Origin: Stemphylium vesicarium
Lineage: Eukaryota > Ascomycota > Dothideomycetes > Pleosporales > Pleosporaceae
DNA: 64,000 nt
Direction: 5' to 3'
Assembly: GCA_004380135.1 (NCBI GenBank)
Contig: QXCR01000060.1
Location: forward strand, 1-64,000
Positions 22,381 to 32,619 of the stretch are shown piece by piece. Both the position numbers and the translations under genes were made by a program. The notes under the pieces are model-generated. The model ran no database searches and was not told where the DNA came from. It saw only the letters and a list, made by a program, of their open reading frames with translations. Positions within the stretch are counted from its first letter, which is position 1; every line of letters starts with the position of its first letter.

Positions 22381-22918
22381 ATGTACTTCGTCTTCCATCG
22401 TTCACCAACCGCGCACCGCCTATACAGATCCCTAAATCACTCCTTCCTACTGCGACCTCAACACAAAAAAGATTCCCCACTCTCCACCACAGAATACCTT
22501 CTTATCAACCCACACCAACAATGTCCCAACCGCCACTCCCACTCTAACCCCCTTCTCAGCCCCTCACTCACCATCCTCCAAGCCAGTCTAGCCCACCACC
22601 TCTACCTCCTCGACTTCCGGGGCCACGACGCGCGCGTCATGCAAACGACGCTGAACTATATCAGTGCAGAGTTGAGTATGAGACAGGTGGAGAAGTTGGC
22701 AGGCGCGGAAGAAGCAGAGGCGAAGCGTGATATAGCCGGAAAGGGAGAGGTAAGTAGAAAGGGAAAAGTAAGGGGGGGAAGCAACGGTAGAGCAGAACGA
22801 ACGAAGAGTGCGTGAGAAGAAAGATGCAAAGGAGAGGGCGCGTGTGATGCGGAATGAAGACGCACAGTGGGAGCGGGATAATGGAAGTGAACCCACGATG
22901 GGGCGAAGGGAGGGTTGA
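22381..22918 (+). CDS. Hypothetical small protein, uncertain model
   Basis: A possible two-exon gene, 22381-22749 and 22793-22918, encodes 164 aa. The donor GTAAGT at 22750 and an acceptor at 22791-22792 join two frames cleanly, turning an early stop into a continuous charged C-terminus (RRVREKKDAKERARVMRNEDAQW). The central part, LTILQASLAHHLYLLDFRGHD and MQTTLNYISAELSMRQVEKL, looks protein-like and helical. The N-terminus is poorly defined; an ATG at 22267 is in frame too. I do not recognise the family. Confidence 0.35.
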
Positions 22919-23114
22919 GCATAATTATGGGAAATGAGAGTAGCGATAGAAAGATAAAAGGTTCGGTGTACTAGTCATATATGATACGCACCTTCGAGAT
23001 TCTAGTATTTGTTCGCTTGTTTTTGCACTCGCTCGTGGGTATCATGCCTATGTACGCCTACGAAAATGCCCAATATACATGAAAAAGAAAGAAAAATATG
23101 ACATGCTCCATCAA

Positions 23115-25121
23115 TCAATCTGCATCATCTTCTTCTTCATCCCCACCTGCTCGTTCCATGCGTGCTCTAATGTCGCGAACAAGCGCCTTTGCATCTTCGA
23201 CTTCCACGCCGTCCTGACATAGCTCGTTTGCGAGCTCCATTGCTCTTTGGTACATACCACGCATGTACTCCCATCGCGCAAGCCATAATCTTGCCTTGCT
23301 TGTTGTGGCGGTGACACCGACGCCTCCTGCACCTTCAGACCCAGCTTCGTCGTATTCCGGCCCTTCTTCTTGCGCGAGAACTAGTTCCATATATGCCGAG
23401 CATTCATTCATGTTGTGGATGCGTTCGTAGAGGAGAGCAATTTGGTAAAGTACCTCAGGGTCCAGGATGCCTCCACCGAGACCAGACACTTCGCCGCTTC
23501 CAAAGGATGTTCCGACGCCCGCGTCGTAGTATGAGCCTGCCACCAGTGCGCGCTTGTATGAGCGGATGCCATTCATGACTTTGCCGACCTTGCCGAAACA
23601 TTGTCCGACGGCCATCCATAGCTTTGGATCGTACGGTCGTAGAGCGGCAGCGCGTTGATGGTAAAACAGCGCGTACGAGTGCATTTCCAGCACTTCATAT
23701 GTTTGTCCTAAACCATACCACGCGCGGTAATCCTTGCGATTGACATCGACAGCCCGACGGTACGATTCGATAGCGGCGTGTGTGTTCTTCATCTCGACAA
23801 ATTCGTGGCCCATCAGCGTCCATGCGGATAGGAAAGTGCGATCTAGGGTCAAAGCTCTCCGGAAATACATAACGGCTTTCTCGTGCTCCGACTTGAGCGA
23901 GTAGTAGTTGCCCACCACGCAACATGTTTCAGGGCGGAATTTATCGGTCGCTGTGGCGAGTTGGGCTAGGAAGGCAAGTTTGGGCCGCATACCCATGACG
24001 TACAGTATGTTGGAGTAGTTGTCGAGATGGTCGACGCGATGCGGATCTGAGATGAGCAGGTCTGAGAAGATTTGTTCGGCATCGTCAAAGTCCTTGTTAT
24101 GGTAGTGTAGTAGGGCGCGCTGTGTCTTTAGGAAGGCCGAGGTTGGGAAGATGTTGAGAATCTGCGACAAAGATGAGTGTATTTGCTCGTTGACGACGTA
24201 GAGCTCCTGCGATGAGGTGACATGGAAGATGAAAGTCATGAGATTCTGCGGCAAGCGTGCAACAATGCCATTGAGATCTTCCATGGTGCTGAGGAGTGCC
24301 TGCAGCTCCTGCCATGCATCCCAATTGTATGTGTACTGATGGACACTCTTGACCAGATAGTCAATCGCGAGTTGCTCGTTCTTGCCCTTGGCTAGCACCA
24401 TACCATATAGGTACTCCAGCCAGCCTTGGGGTTGTCGCCCGCTGTTCGGAAGGTCCTTGAACCATTCCTCTAGTACAGCCGAGACTACTGGTAGCTCCTT
24501 GTTCAGGGTGACGCCTCCATCTTGTGGCCCCAATATCATCTCGCTGTCCTCATTCATGCGCTTCTCGCCCGCAATGTACTTGGCATACAGGGCGAGGAAG
24601 AGCGACTTTTGACTGATGCCTTTTGTTGTGTCATTGGACAGCTTGCCCTTGGTTGGCGTGAACATGATCGCCTTGCCCTTCCCTGCCTGCTTTGACTTGG
24701 ATGTCGGTGTAGACGACGCATGTGATGCGCCCTTGGGCAAGGGCCCTGGAAGAAAGACGGCAGCGCATCGATCATATTCGCGGCAATCAAAGTACGTCTT
24801 CGCAAGCAGGAACTTGTGCGATTCACGTGCTTCTAACCGCGCTTCTGTGGCGTCTTTGGGGACGAGGTTTGGTGTTTGTGGCAGATGCGTGTCCGACATG
24901 GGCGAGTCAACATCTGTATCCGAGGCATCGTCGTCGGTTGAGGGGAGAGAGTCCAGCAGTTCTGCGGCCCTTGTCAATATCAGCATATACAAATCAGTAA
25001 CATCGGCCTATTTCACCTACCATTTCGCTGAGTGGTAGAGACAGCGCTCAGTGCAGCTAACGACGGCGTCTTGGAGTTGCGCCTTCAATTGGGCCTCGTC
25101 GGCCTGCGATAATGTGCCCAT
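23115..25121 (-). CDS. Anaphase-promoting complex subunit 8 (Cdc23/Apc8)
   Basis: Exons 25021-25121 and 23115-24969 give 651 aa, starting MGTLSQADEAQLKAQLQD. The N-terminal part carries the ANAPC8/Cdc23 domain: CTERCLYHSAKWAAELLDSL, then RESHKFLLAKTYFDCREYDRCA. A Ser/Lys-rich insert and then a long array of TPR repeats follow to about residue 590. Clear repeats include CCVVGNYYSLKSEHEKAVMY, AWTLMGHEFVEMKNTHAAIE and AWYGLGQTYEVLEMHSYALF. The tail is acidic. Apc8 is a TPR scaffold of the nuclear ubiquitin ligase that triggers anaphase and mitotic exit. The gene is divergent from ERG20, with 259 bp between the two start codons. Confidence 0.93.
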
Positions 25122-25380
25122 CACGGGGGATTTCTTCTGGAAACTATCCGAATCTAGCCTCTTCTCATTTCCAGCCCTCTATCGCGTAGTTGCGGTCGTT
25201 GATGCACGCGTTGTTGGTGAGCTGCCTCTCTTGGTAGGGTGGGGCACAAACAATGGCCCGGCGCAACCTTTTGCCGCCGCCGCGGAAATTAACCGCTACA
25301 CCGCCCGCACCCCTACATCTACTACTGCCCCTCAGTCTGGAGCATTGCAGTGCAATATATACCCCAAAATCACATTCAAA
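25122..25380. promoter_or_regulatory. Shared divergent promoter APC8 / ERG20
   Basis: A 259-bp stretch separates the start codons of two divergently transcribed housekeeping genes, so it must contain both core promoters and leaders. No clear TATA box was seen on either side. Confidence 0.6.
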
Positions 25381-26479
25381 ATGCCTACAACACTGAAAGA
25401 GTTTGAGAGCGTATGGCCGCGCATTGTTGCCGACCTGCAGGATCACTGCAAGCAATACAAACTGCCCCAGCAGCCTCTTGATTGGTTCACAAAGGTATAT
25501 CCTAACAACGAACCCCTTCAGGGTCCAACATGCTCACCACATCCCTTAGTCGCTGGACTACAACACTGTCGGCGGAAAATGCAACCGTGGAATGTCTGTC
25601 ATCGACACCACTTCCATCCTCCAGAACAAGACTCTTGATCCATCATCTGAAGAGTACTTCCGTGCTGCCCTGCTAGGATGGATGATCGAACTTCTCCAGG
25701 CGTTTTTCCTCGTCTCCGATGACATTATGGATTCGTCAAAGACCCGCCGTGGAAACCCCTGCTGGTATCTTGCCCCCAAGGTCGGTATGATTGCCATCAA
25801 TGATGCCTTCATGCTTGAGTCAGCCATCTACGTGCTCCTGAAGAAGCATTTCCGCCAGGAGAAGAGCTACATTGACATGGTCGAGCTGTTCCACGAGGTC
25901 ACCTTCCAGACTGAATGCGGTCAGCAGTGTGATCTTCTTACCGCCCCCGAGGACGACGTCAACCTCGACAACTTCAACTTGGACAAGTTCAGCTTCATTG
26001 TCATCTACAAGACTGCTTACTACTCGTTCTACCTGCCCGTTGCTCTGGCCCTCTACCACGCTGGCGCCGCCACACCAAAGAATCTGCAAACCGCCGAGGA
26101 CATCCTTATCCCCATGGGCGAGTATTTCCAGGCTCAGGACGACTACCTTGATGCTTTCGCCGACCCCACCGTTCTTGGCAAGATCGGAACCGATATCATG
26201 GACAACAAGTGCTCATGGCTCATTAACCAGGCCCTGAAGAAGGTCAACCCCGAGCAACGAAAGCTACTCGACGAGAACTATGGTCAGAAGGACTCTCAAA
26301 AGGAGGCCAAGGTCAAGGAGCTGTACCATGAGCTGAAGCTCAAGGAATTCTACGAGCAGTGGGAGGAGGAGCGCGTCGCCGATCTGAGGGCGAAGATTGC
26401 GAACGTTGACGAGAGCGAGGGTCTGAAGAAAGAGGTTTTCGAGGCTTTCCTCCAGAAGATCTACAAGAGGAGCAAATAA
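25381..26479 (+). CDS. ERG20: Farnesyl diphosphate synthase
   Basis: Exons 25381-25494 and 25550-26479 give 347 aa, the usual length. The enzyme joins dimethylallyl/geranyl diphosphate with isopentenyl diphosphate to make farnesyl diphosphate, the branch point for sterols, ubiquinone, dolichol and prenylated proteins. The first aspartate-rich motif ([12 protein letters not shown]) lies at about residues 95-104 and the second (QDDYLDAF) at about 235-241. [16 protein letters not shown] and the C-terminal KIYKRSK are also typical. Two aromatic or bulky residues precede the first motif (FFLVSDD), in line with a C15 product. The short first exon ends after WFTK, and splicing gives [14 protein letters not shown], a conserved substrate-binding segment. 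Well supported. Confidence 0.96.
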
Positions 26480-26840
26480 GCGCTGAACGAGACGACCCAA
26501 TTCAGTAATGAGGTAAAATAATCTAATCAATCTGCAACACTTTCGCACTGGAGGCTAGTTCTATCATCTTTCACTGTGGCTATCATCCTGTTTTTTTCTT
26601 TTGAGTTTTCATACAAAAACGCGGGGTCTTCACCTTGCTGTGCTATCGATGATTGTTGCTTATTATGTCGTACGTAGTGTATACACAGAAGCCGACAATA
26701 TCAGTACCCGTCGGCTCGGCTAGCCTAAAATAGCGCCCTCGGCAAACCCGAAGAGCCTCACCACACCTTACATACAGCATCCGTCATCAGCAACATCAAC
26801 ACCAAATCCCACCCCACTCCAACAACAACAATAACAGAAA
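26480..26840 (+). promoter_or_regulatory. ERG20 3' flank and ribokinase promoter
   Basis: No gene was seen in these 361 bp. The last 60 bp are CA-rich (repeated CAACA/CATCA), as is common in fungal leaders just before the start codon. Confidence 0.45.
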
Positions 26841-27880
26841 ATGTCTTCCAAACCAGCAGTCATCTCCGTAATCGGGTCCCTCAACGTTGACCTCGTCACC
26901 CGCACAGCGCGCGTCCCCGTCGCGGGCGAAACCCTCGCCAGCGAATCCTTCAACATTGGCTGGGGCGGCAAAGGCGCCAATCAAGCCGTAGCCTGCGCGC
27001 GCCTCTCACGCACAAAAGCCACCGCCAGCGCCTCCCAAGCCTCAGATGTCGAAGTGCGCATGGTGGGCGCAGTCGGCGACGATGAATTCCACCAAGGCTT
27101 CCTTGAATCACTGCGTGCCGACGGGCTCAACACGTCCGGTGTGGAGATTCTAAAAGGCAAGAAAACAGGAGTCGCCGTCATCGTAGTGGAAACGCAATCC
27201 GGCGAGAACCGCATCATGTTCAACCCGGGTGCGAATGGAGAGGTGGCAGTTAGGGATTTGGTTGACGATGATGTGGGTGTTGCGCTTTTCCAGCTCGAGC
27301 TGCCGATGCAGGTTGTGCTGCATAATATGAAGCTTGCACGGGAAAAGGGCGTGGAAACTGTTATCAACCCCGCGCCTGCGGTGCCATTGCCGGCGGAAGC
27401 GTATGCGGGGTTGGGCCACCTTATCGTTAATGAGACTGAGGCGGCGATTTTGAGTGGGATTGAGAAGCCGACGAGTTGGGATGAGGTTGCTGCTGTGTTT
27501 ATTGCGAGGGGAGTTGAGAACGTTATAATTACATTGGGGGGTGAGGTGAGTCATTCCAACATACGCCATCCCAGGACTATGGATTTGCTAATGTGCATGG
27601 ACAGGGCGTTTACTACAAGACGGCAAAGCAACAGGGAGCATCGAAACAGGGTGTCATTGTGCCCGCTCGCAAGGTCCAGGTCGTCGATACAACGGCCGCT
27701 GGTGACACCTTTGCGGGAGCCTACACCGTTGCCGTCGCACGCTGGAAGGCTATGGCGCAAGGCGCTGACTTCAATCTCGATGCTGCTATTTCACAGGCGA
27801 ACAGAGCGGCATCTATGACCGTGCAAAGGGAAGGCGCGCAGTCGAGTATTCCATGGGCGGATGAAGTCCCTGAATCATAA
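26841..27880 (+). CDS. Ribokinase (PfkB family)
   Basis: Exons 26841-27545 and 27605-27880 give 326 aa. The enzyme phosphorylates D-ribose to ribose-5-phosphate with ATP in the cytosol. It has SLNVDLV near the start, the sugar-binding GGKGANQA signature at residues 42-49, and FNPGANGEV in the middle. The PfkB C-terminal signature DTTAAGDTFAGAY has the catalytic Asp at residue 269. INPAP and the NETEA segment are typical of ribokinase among PfkB kinases. The intron follows ITLGGE and restores GVYY in frame. Length and motifs match the family; no oddities. Confidence 0.94.
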
Positions 27881-28430
27881 GTGCGGGCGAGAAGAGCGTA
27901 TAGACAGGACGTGTTCAATAGTAGACACTAAAATTACTCCCATGACATGCTCGCTGATACAACATGTGTCTACCCCACCAAACTGTGAAGCTTAATTTCT
28001 ACCCCTCTCCCCTCTCTAGTCACCCGAGAACGAGGGATATTGAGAAGCGCATTTTTGGTGATGCTTTTTTTATTGCCTATACCATGTTGAAGAGCTTGAG
28101 AATATAGGGACAACATGCACACGCCCCCCTCAGCGATCAATTGAAGCATGAGCACCGTGACGTTAGCAGAGATGCAGTCTTTTTCCAACGCCGAGCGCCC
28201 TGGAGACAGCTAGCCACAGACCCAAACTCAATTATATCTCCTAACACCCGACCGTACAGTGGGCATAGTGTAACTGCAGCAGTTGTGCACAACCAAATCA
28301 ACCTCACAACGGCGTTCCTCAGTAGCTCCATTCCATCCCCCACCCCAACGTCATCCCGAACCGCCATCTCCCCCTCCACACAAACCATTCCCGCATTCCC
28401 CCTCCAATAATCCCCAACCTACACAAAAAG
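27881..28430. other. Intergenic region
   Basis: This is the 3' flank of the ribokinase gene and promoter of the next gene. A C/A-rich tract with few G residues (about 28310-28430) precedes the ATG, as expected for a fungal leader. No further gene was seen. Confidence 0.45.
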
Positions 28431-29069
28431 ATGCGACCCCAAATCCATATAATCCGTCACGGCGAGGCCCTGCACAACATCCAGCGCAACTACCCCAATC
28501 GCGACCCCCCCTTGACTAAATCCGGCCACCACAGCACCAAAAACATTCATTTGACCGCACGCCCCGATCTCATCCTCATCTCACCCATGACACGCACACT
28601 GCAAACCGCGATAAACATATTCCCTTTTCTCGCAGAACAAGCTCCGTTCAAAATACCTGTGCAAATCTGGCCCGACCTCCGCGAAACATACGACAGCATC
28701 TGCAACAATGGGCTTTCGCGGAAGGAACTAGAAGCCGGGTTTCCGCAGTTCGATTTCAACGAGTGTCATGCAGAGTGGGATTATGCTGGGTATGAGTTTG
28801 AGCGGGCGACGAAAAGGGCGGAGAGGGTGAGGAAGAGGTTGAAGGGGCTGGAGGGGAGGTATGCGAATATTGCGGTTGTGACGCATCGGGGGTTCAAAGA
28901 GTTTCTGGTCAAGGGGAAGAGGTTTGGGCTTGCGGAGGTGAGGAGGTATCGTTGGGCGACGGAGGAGGAAGCGAAAGACGAGAGAGTTAGGTGGGGGGTT
29001 AATTCGGACTCGTTGGGGGAGCAGGATTTTGGACCGACGGTTCTGGTGCTTGATGAGGGGAAGCGGTAG
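28431..29069 (+). CDS. Histidine phosphatase superfamily (phosphoglycerate-mutase-like) protein
   Basis: A single exon encodes 212 aa. The RHGE catalytic signature is at residues 9-12 (IHIIRHGEALHN), followed by YPNRDPPLTKSGHHSTK, the SPMTRTLQTA segment and a second catalytic histidine in VVTHRGF. This is the layout of the Pmu1/YOR283W-type fungal branch, which acts on small phosphate esters; the true substrate is unknown. LRETYDSICNNG supplies the usual acidic residue after LRE. The ATG follows an A/C-rich leader. Confidence 0.88.
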   Translation: MRPQIHIIRHGEALHNIQRNYPNRDPPLTKSGHHSTKNIHLTARPDLILISPMTRTLQTAINIFPFLAEQAPFKIPVQIWPDLRETYDSICNNGLSRKELEAGFPQFDFNECHAEWDYAGYEFERATKRAERVRKRLKGLEGRYANIAVVTHRGFKEFLVKGKRFGLAEVRRYRWATEEEAKDERVRWGVNSDSLGEQDFGPTVLVLDEGKR

Positions 29070-29385
29070 AGGAGAAGGGTTATGCTTCGTTGCGGCACTC
29101 CGTTCTGGTTAATGATCTAATTGATGGCTTGCATTTCTAGGGAGATTCTACATTCATGGTTGTATTTGTCTCGCCTCTGTATTGAGACTACATAGCTCAC
29201 TGGGTTTTCAACGTATCGCAGCTAACCGTAGTGCCAGCATTAAGAAATCTACCGGGGGACAGCAAACGCAACTCCGGCGACATTACTCCCATGCATCATA
29301 AGAGTACCCCGCGAATTTCAACCCTTCTGCCATCAACCGGTATAATGAACGCATCTGTAGCGCGGAAATCTGCCCTGTATCCTGC
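29070..29385. other. Short intergenic region
   Basis: This lies between two converging genes. Nothing was recognised. Confidence 0.4.
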
Positions 29386-30381
29386 CTACGCGGTTCGAAG
29401 CGCCATGTCAAGGATGTCCTGCAGCTTGACTTTCCCACCATAGCCCTTGCGGATCATGTGTTTACACATGTCCAGAGCAGTATGTAGTTTTGCGCTCGTC
29501 GTATCGTAGATATCGGAATCATCCATCTCGTAGATTGCTTTGTCTGTGGGTGTCTCGATAACGGCCATGAATTTGAGAGTGGGCAGGTCAGTCGATGAAG
29601 TACCGTTTTCGCGCATGCTGTCCTGGTCGGACTCAATTAGAGGTTCAGTATGCGCCGGAGATGTGGATCGTGTGATCGTCGGGGTAAGCATAGCCGTGCT
29701 CGAATCGTCATCTTTGTAATGGTCAGTTGTGGCATGTGAAACGTCAATAGGGGACTGACCAGCGATGCTAAGGTTCTCGAGATTGACCTTTCTGTCCTTC
29801 GCCATAATTGTGCGCTCATGGTACGTTCCTCTAAACCCATTCTTGAACATGCGACGACGTGAGTCGATTCGCATCCACGTCAAAGTGGTGAGAAACTCGT
29901 CGTATGCTTCGCGGCTCTCTGGGCTATTGATCTGCTCTACTATGATATCTTTCCGACAGCCCTTGAAATACAGCTGCTGCAGTAAGAGAATTGCCTCCCT
30001 GTTAATGATGGCCCCACATCCATTGACAATCAAGTTGCTAGCGGAGAACCCGTAACGAAATTCAAGGTACGTCTCCAGTGGATCTCGACAATCACGAAAG
30101 ATCGGGGATGACTTGACCCAGAAGGCTGCCAGGTCGTTGAGCTCTACCATCGCTCGGTGAATAATAGAGTTTTCCCGAACGATTCGCGGTCATTTTTCTT
30201 CTGATTTAGAAACCAATTTCTTGCCGTAATGATAGAATTTCTCGATCTGGTGGATATCGACAAGTGGGGAAGCGTTTCTTGAGAAAGCGCGTTGAATTGC
30301 TCCCAAGATTGATGTGGACGCGGCCACAGTCTCGATCGGAATCATAGCGAAGTCAATGACTTCTTCGGATGAGCCCTCCAT
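29386..30381 (-). pseudogene. Hypothetical gene with one in-frame TGA
   Basis: Two ORFs, 30190-30381 (63 codons) and 29386-30150, lie in the same frame. Only a TGA at 30190-30192 separates the first from 12 further open codons before the next ATG. Together they make 330 residues around that codon. The part before it has DFAMIPIETVAASTSILGAI and IEKFYHYGKKL. The part after it has AAFWVKSSPIF, YGFSASNLIVNGCGAIINR and a WMRIDSRRRMFKNGF segment, then a Ser/Thr-rich stretch and a C-terminal helix. I recognise no family. No intron that removes the TGA keeps the frame. The simplest reading is CGA (Arg) to TGA. Alternatively the short and long ORFs could be separate genes, or the stop could be read through. 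Confidence 0.5.
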
Positions 30382-30410
30382 TTATTTGTCGAAAACAAAG
30401 GTGACTTGGG

Positions 30411-30443
30411 GTGAGTGAGTGAGTGAGTGAGTGAGTGAGTGAG
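30411..30443. repeat. (GTGA)n microsatellite
   Basis: About eight perfect GTGA units, 30 bp upstream of the ATG at 30381. It would lie in the leader or promoter of that gene. Likely length-polymorphic. Confidence 0.9.
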
Positions 30444-30897
30444 AGCGAAAGAAAAAGGCAGAAGAAGCAGGGACGCTTGTTAATATACGCACGGGCAGAA
30501 ACCCCGCTTCAGCAAACACTCACCGTGAAAGCTTCCAGACCCTGACGTCACATGGAAATTACAAGTTGGAAAAGAAGGTCTAGATATAGGTGATAATGAA
30601 AGCGAAGCCAAAGGTTGCCTCCACGGTGCATACTGTCGCACTGCCGCCCCACAATATCTAGGGATCTCATTACTACTCAGCGGTGAACAGAACCCGCGCA
30701 CAAAACTGGAAACCACGAAGCTGAGTGAGGATAATGAGTCTTGAGGATGAGCTTTGTATGCACCAGCCTTAGATCAGACATGTTCTATAGCCACGACAAA
30801 ATCCCCGCCGCTTTCTAGTTTGTACCGCAATCAGTAGTCTATGAAGTTCGTCTCTCCCATCTGGTACCCTCAAGAGCCCACGCGCCTTCCCCATCCC
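30444..30897. other. Intergenic region
   Basis: Nothing was recognised beyond flanking sequence. Short ORFs on both strands look random. Confidence 0.4.
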
Positions 30898-32222
30898 TCA
30901 CATCAAAAAGTATCCCCAAAAGTTTATCCTCTTCTGCCGCAGCCTCTCTCTCTGTCTCCGCCTATCCTCTTCCTGTCTATCCCTCTGACCATGCCTAACC
31001 ACCAGCGCACTCCTTCCATCCCTCACACTACCACTCCTTTCATTCCCTCCATCTCCATCCCCATCAGCCCGTCCGCGCCTCACAACACCACTCTCCCTCC
31101 CACCCTCGCCCCAAGCCCCCGTATACCGCTCCCTCTCAAAACCCCACTCATACCCGCCTCGACCCAGACCTCGGAAGTTCCCCAGTCCGTGAAAGCGCTG
31201 ATCGAACGGCGTGTACGGAGGCGGATTATCCCTTTCCCCTTCTCCAAGTACCGTACCCGTAGAAGTACGATCACCAGTACCATCCCGACTTCTACCACCG
31301 CCGCTACCTATCCCCCCAGCACCCTCAACTCTATCACTCAGTCCACTATAATCGCGCTCCCACTCCCTTCCTTCTTCTAGCTCCAACCCCGGACCCAGAC
31401 CCTGGCCTTCCATCTCCGCAGTAATCTCCCGCAGTATATGTATATACGGTACCGCGCGCTCGTCACCAAGACCAAACACGTCGATCTGGCGGGCTGCATG
31501 CTGTGCTTCTGCGAAGCGAGGGTGGGTACCTGCATGGGGAGGGGGGGAATGAGGGGTTTGTCTGTTGGTGTTCGAGGGGGATTGGATGGAAGGGTTGGGT
31601 AGAAAATTGAGAAAAGGACGGGGATAAGGACGAGGAGAAGGACGAGGATGGGGGGTGAGTGAGGTAGAGAGGAAGAGGGGGGTGCAGATAATGGAGGATG
31701 TGGATGTGGATGTGGAGATGCTGAGAAGTGACGTTGAGAAAGTGAGGAATCGGGGGGGGGGGGGGATACTCGATGTTCTCCTCCACGACGAAGGAGCAGG
31801 TGAAGATGGCGCAGGCGAAGACAGGTCATGTAAACTGTACGGCGGCGGTGGAGAAGAACCCCTCACTCCCATCCAAGACGACGACGCAAAACGAGGTAAA
31901 CGCAGTCCTAGCCGTCTCAACTCCTCCTCCTTCTCCTCCTCCTCCTCCTCCTCCTCCTCCTCCTCCTCCTCCTCCTCACCCGCCGCCGCCTTTCCACTGA
32001 ACGACTCGAACGCGCAGATCCCCACACTCGTCCCCTAAAACCCCCATCACGTCGCTCAACACCCGCAGCCGTAGCCGTAGTCGCACCCGGACTCGGCGGC
32101 GGACAGCTAGGAGAAGCAAGGAGCGAGGATACTTCTGATGCGGGGCTAGCGTATAAGTCGCGATTGTCATAGGGGTTGGGGGTGTAATTGGGGATGCGTG
32201 ATGGATGTGGAGGTGGAGGCAT
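30898..32222 (-). CDS. Low-complexity hypothetical protein with PPxY-like motifs
   Basis: The main frame is open from 32025 to 30898. It holds GSSPPPPYSLHDLSS, then RFAEAQHAARQIDVFGLGDERAV and a PYIHILREITAEME segment, then GERDNPPPYTPFDQRFHGLG and a basic, Gln/Arg-rich tail. An intron at 31530-31769 (240 bp, donor GTATCC, acceptor ATGCAG) would remove a Pro/Ser-rich stretch with a 14-G run and keep the frame. The likely N-terminus, MPPPPHPSRIPNYTPNPYDN from the ATG at 32222 with ASPASEVSSLLASPS, is in another frame. How it joins, somewhere in the (GAG)n tract, is unresolved; a donor GTGAGG lies at the edge of the tract. The two PPPY motifs could bind WW domains. Function unknown. Confidence 0.5.
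31752..31765. repeat. 14-base G homopolymer
   Basis: Fourteen consecutive G on the plus strand, inside the proposed intron of the low-complexity gene. It is also a place where sequence length errors are likely. Confidence 0.85.
31921..31978. repeat. (CTC)n/(GAG)n microsatellite inside a gene
   Basis: A nearly perfect trinucleotide tract of about 58 bp with one interruption (CTT) at 31930-31932. In the minus-strand frame of the gene it would encode a run of Glu, or of Arg in the other frame, unless it is intronic. Confidence 0.92.
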
Positions 32223-32619
32223 AAGTGGGATCTGTCGAATGGGCGGGTTTGTAGGTTTGATTCGGTTGGTTGGTTGACTAGATGCGGTAAGTGAAAGGGA
32301 AGGAAGGGAGAACGGGGGTGTGGTTGATAGTGGGAAAGAGGGAAAGAGGGAAAGAGGAAGGGTTAATACGTAAAGAGGAGTGGGGGAAGGGGAAATAGCC
32401 GTCAATATGGGATGGAACATGAAAGTGAAATACGTTGAAAAGAATAAAACTTTGCTGCTATACCAGAGGTACAACAGTGAAAATACTTCATCAACGACCT
32501 TGATCTAAAGACCCCCCTCTACAAGATATACACAATACAATCGCCTCGACTGTGGATATGCCCAAGCACCATAAACACCTCATCAAATGCAATTGATTGA
32601 AAAAAAAAACGACACCCCA
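32223..32619. other. Intergenic region
   Basis: This is the upstream flank of the low-complexity gene and the 3' flank of the next one. A short GGGAAAGA-type tandem repeat lies at about 32330-32356. No gene is supported. Confidence 0.4.

Noticed and set aside
30150..30215. Intron removing the TGA at 30190
   Set aside because: The only GT donor nearby (GTTTCT after AAATTG) and the available AG acceptors leave the downstream frame wrong.
30841..31380. 179-codon plus-strand Pro/Ser/Thr-rich ORF
   Set aside because: Antisense shadow of the low-complexity minus-strand gene; skewed base composition keeps it open.
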